Below are positions 61,854-64,000 of a DNA stretch of 64,000 bases, piece by piece. How positions within the stretch are numbered: the stretch's first letter is position 1; each line of letters opens with the position of its first letter. Under the pieces are notes generated by a model. It saw only the letters and a program-made list of their open reading frames with translations, was not told the DNA's origin and made no database searches. The position numbers were made by a program, and so were the translations under genes. The DNA is from Sva-07 sp963698435 (GTDB lineage: Bacteria; Actinomycetota; Acidimicrobiia; Acidimicrobiales; Ilumatobacteraceae), in the NCBI GenBank assembly GCA_963698435.1, contig CAVOQV010000011.1:124001-188000 (forward strand), written 5' to 3'.

Positions 61854-62657
61854 CTATTCGTCGAACCAGTCCACGGGCTGCAGCGCATCGGGTACCACGA
61901 CCTCCCAATCGCCGAACGTGAACTCGCCGTCGATCTCCGCCGAGTACGTGACGAAGACCCTCGAGCCGACCCCAAGGTTGGGGTAGACGGCGAGCGCAAC
62001 GTTGTCGACGGTTCCCGGTCGGGCGTCGAGGAAGTCGGTGTAGAGCGGCTCGTACTGCCGGCCGTCGGCGCTCACGGCCTCGATCGCGTACATCTGAATC
62101 GTGTCGGTGGCTTGGTCGCTCACGTCAAGCCTCCACTGGATGAACAAGCACGAATCGACGATTTCCGGTGGTTCGAATGCCTCGTCGACGCTGATCGCGC
62201 AGAAGTCGGAGGACTCCGGCCCAGCGGTGACGGCGATGAGGTCCACCCGTGCGTTCAGGGGTCCTTCCTCGAGCACCGGACGGTCCACGCTCGCATTCAC
62301 TCTGTCTGGGTCGACGTCGCTCTGCCAGACGACTGCCACGGTCTCATCGGTGACCTCCGGTGGCGTGGGAGCCTCGGTCCCGGTCGGCGCATCGGTCGTG
62401 CTCGGCGAAACGGTGGTGTCGCTCGGCTCGGAGGGAGTCGGAGCTCCCGAGGTGATCGGTGTGGTGGTCGTGGCATCGAGCGACTCGGCTGACGGCTCCC
62501 CGTCGTCGTCGGAGCCGATTGCTGCAATCGCGCCGACCAGGAGGAGCAGCGCAGCGACCCCGACGATGAACCACCACTTCCGCGATGCCGGTGCGGGATC
62601 TGTGCTGGGAGAGGCTGGTGTGAGCGGCTTGGGGGCGGGGAGTCCGGGGTCACTCAT
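61854..62657 (-). CDS. Membrane-anchored extracytoplasmic protein of unknown function
   Basis: 267 residues. A proline-rich cytoplasmic N-terminus, one membrane helix (WWFIVGVAALLLLVGAIAAI, about residues 28-47), then an exported Thr/Pro/Ser-rich linker to about residue 105. The outer domain has two cysteines (SSDFCAIS and VDSCLFIQWRL) and a beta-rich pattern ending FVTYSAEIDGEFTFGDWEVV. Resembles DUF4352-like small immunoglobulin-type domains in pattern, but I cannot confirm this. Converges on the thioesterase gene. Confidence 0.75.
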   Translation of the reverse strand: MSDPGLPAPKPLTPASPSTDPAPASRKWWFIVGVAALLLLVGAIAAIGSDDDGEPSAESLDATTTTPITSGAPTPSEPSDTTVSPSTTDAPTGTEAPTPPEVTDETVAVVWQSDVDPDRVNASVDRPVLEEGPLNARVDLIAVTAGPESSDFCAISVDEAFEPPEIVDSCLFIQWRLDVSDQATDTIQMYAIEAVSADGRQYEPLYTDFLDARPGTVDNVALAVYPNLGVGSRVFVTYSAEIDGEFTFGDWEVVVPDALQPVDWFDE

Positions 62658-62810
62658 ACGGGCTGCAAGCTAGTGCGACTCCGCCGTTCCATCGCGGACG
62701 TCGGCTGTCGCAACAGCGAGTCTGGATTCGCCGACGGGGCCGCCTCGGGGCGGCGACACCAGCGGTGTCGGCATCGTTGCTGCGCCGGGTGACTGCGTAG
62801 TGTCGGCGCC

Positions 62811-63794
62811 ATGGCGCTCCCGATTCGACCTGGCATGACCGTCCCGCTCCCCGGCCCCCTGCACAGTCACCGTGAGAAGCTGTCGGCACTCGCCGACATG
62901 GGGTACACGGACATCTGGTCGGCCGAATCCGACGGCGCCGACGCGTTCACCCCTCTCGCGTTGGCTGCGGCCTGGGAGCCTCGGCTGCGGCTGGGGACGG
63001 CGATCGTCCCTGCGTACACCCGGGCGCCTGCCTGCATGGCCCAGAGCGTTGCGTCGATGGCCGACGCCGCGCCCGGACGATTCGCGATCGGCATCGGCTC
63101 GTCGAGCAACGTGATCGTCGAGCGGTGGAACGGCGTCCCGTTCGAGGAGCCGTACAAGAAGGTCCGCGACGTCGTGCGGTTCCTCAAGGACGCGCTCGGC
63201 GGCGAGAAGATCAAGCACGCCTACGACACCTTCGAGATCAACGGCTTCAAGCTCGGCGTGCGCCCCGAGCAGACGCCGCCGATTCTCGTCGCAGCGCTGC
63301 GCGAGGGCATGCTGCGTCTTGCCGGTCGCGAGGCCGACGGTGCCATCATCAACTGGCTGTCACCCGAGGACGTCGCAACCGTGGCGCCAGTCGTTCGCGA
63401 TGCCGCTGGTGGCGACGATCGAGAGATCGTCGCTCGGATCTTCTGCTGCCCCAGCGAGAACACCGAGGCGGTCCGAGCTGCGGCGAAGTTCGCGATCGCT
63501 GCCTATCTGAACGTCCCCGTATATGCGGCGTTCCACGAATGGCTCGGCCGTGGCGACCAGCTGCAGGGGATGTGGGATGCCTGGAAGGCGGGCGACCGCA
63601 AGGCGGCGCTGTCGGCGATTCCCGACCAGGTGGTCGACGATCTCGTCGTTCACGGTTCGCCCGCCGACTGCCGACGGAAGATCCAGGCCTACTTCGACAA
63701 CGGGGTCACGACCAGCTCGCTGGCGATCCTGCCGCTCGATCCCGACCTCGACTACTGGCAGGCCGTCACCGACCTCTCGCCATCGGCGGGCTGA
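62811..63794 (+). CDS. LLM-class (luciferase-like) oxidoreductase, probably F420-dependent
   Basis: 327 residues of a TIM-barrel luciferase-like fold. MGYTDIWSAESDGADAFTPL and LRLGTAIVPAYTRAPACMAQ form the first strands. GRFAIGIGSSSNVIVERWNG is the cofactor-phosphate region, and PILVAALREGMLRLAGREAD is typical of the F420-using branch. The cofC gene at 28.4 kb shows that the cell makes F420, which supports the cofactor choice; FMN use cannot be excluded. The substrate is unknown. Confidence 0.87.
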   Translation: MALPIRPGMTVPLPGPLHSHREKLSALADMGYTDIWSAESDGADAFTPLALAAAWEPRLRLGTAIVPAYTRAPACMAQSVASMADAAPGRFAIGIGSSSNVIVERWNGVPFEEPYKKVRDVVRFLKDALGGEKIKHAYDTFEINGFKLGVRPEQTPPILVAALREGMLRLAGREADGAIINWLSPEDVATVAPVVRDAAGGDDREIVARIFCCPSENTEAVRAAAKFAIAAYLNVPVYAAFHEWLGRGDQLQGMWDAWKAGDRKAALSAIPDQVVDDLVVHGSPADCRRKIQAYFDNGVTTSSLAILPLDPDLDYWQAVTDLSPSAG

Positions 63795-64000
63795 TGGTGG
63801 TCGGGACCGGATCGGGTCTCCGACAGATCGACACCTGACAGCAGCACACCGCGTCCGGACGCCGTGTTCACGAATGGCGTCGGATCGGCGTGGCTGCGCC
63901 GACTCCTTTCGACACGGACGGCGTCTTCGAACACGCTCGCGACGGTGTGCCCTCTTGTGCAGCGCATGCCTTCACCTCGCGGTCGAGGTCGTCATCGATA
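63795..64000. other. Gene-free right edge
   Basis: About 206 bases after the last gene. No reading frame with family resemblance, hairpin or repeat copy was recognised. It probably holds a promoter or the start of a gene beyond the window. Confidence 0.4.

Noticed and set aside
63752..63967. 71-codon minus-strand frame at the right edge
   Set aside because: Overlaps the end of the oxidoreductase gene, no ribosome site, composition typical of shadow frames.
1..64000. tRNA, rRNA or insertion-sequence features
   Set aside because: None were recognised by eye in the intergenic spaces, which are all under about 300 bases. A dedicated covariance search could still find small RNAs.

Overview
The window reads as chromosome of a high-GC actinobacterium, most likely a member of the Acidimicrobiia (Ilumatobacter-like). 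That is an inference from gene content, not a search result. It has a WhiB regulator, a PafB/PafC pair, a mycoredoxin-type glutaredoxin, a PIG-L deacetylase, coenzyme F420 genes (cofC and an LLM-family oxidoreductase), trehalose synthesis by OtsA/OtsB, and many GTG starts with 4-base GTGA/ATGA stop/start overlaps. No rRNA, tRNA, phage, insertion sequence or CRISPR array was recognised.

Layout. 1-4.4 kb: the 5' part of an indolepyruvate ferredoxin oxidoreductase, an MmyB-type regulator and a divergent M20 peptidase. 4.5-9.6 kb: argG with a small membrane protein, a DPM-type glycosyltransferase, an L,D-transpeptidase and a hydrolase. 9.7-16.6 kb: a zinc-peptidase-like lipoprotein and a complete branched-chain-amino-acid-type ABC transporter (livG-F-H-M plus binding lipoprotein) closed by a hairpin. 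16.7-28 kb: RarD-type permease, pgl, pgi, a CsoR/CstR-type sensor, aldehyde dehydrogenase, pafB-pafC, exonuclease, whiB, PIN-PhoH, then HU followed by a separate lysine-rich tail-like protein. This stretch holds a dense cluster of single-base frameshifts in housekeeping genes, most simply explained by sequencing or assembly indels. 28-44 kb: cofC, gpsA-unknown-rnhB, and a minus-strand operon (mycoredoxin, cystathionine beta-synthase, cystathionine gamma-synthase, otsA, otsB) that joins sulfur amino acid and trehalose metabolism. It continues with an M24 peptidase and a Ku/LigD-polymerase NHEJ pair. 44-50.6 kb: serine hydrolase, a PEP-utilising-enzyme fragment-like protein, a CoA transferase, a CobW GTPase and an amidohydrolase. 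50.8-56.6 kb: a three-gene translationally coupled cassette, described below. 56.6-64 kb: PLP decarboxylase, acyl-CoA ligase, amidase, thioesterase and an F420-type oxidoreductase.

The most unusual locus is 50825-56588. It encodes two membrane receptors with class III cyclase-like domains, flanking an MscS-type channel fused to a cyclic-nucleotide-binding-like domain. By motif reading, both cyclase domains have lost catalytic residues and the binding domain has lost the canonical phosphate-binding Glu and Arg. It looks like a sensory ion-channel system derived from cyclic-nucleotide signalling but no longer using the standard chemistry. That reading is a hypothesis.

The window also carries short palindromic intergenic repeats in two recurrent families. 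One family has nested arms and occurs at four sites. The other is a 40-bp hairpin occurring as two close pairs. There is also a perfect 42-bp palindrome between the divergent phoH and HU genes.
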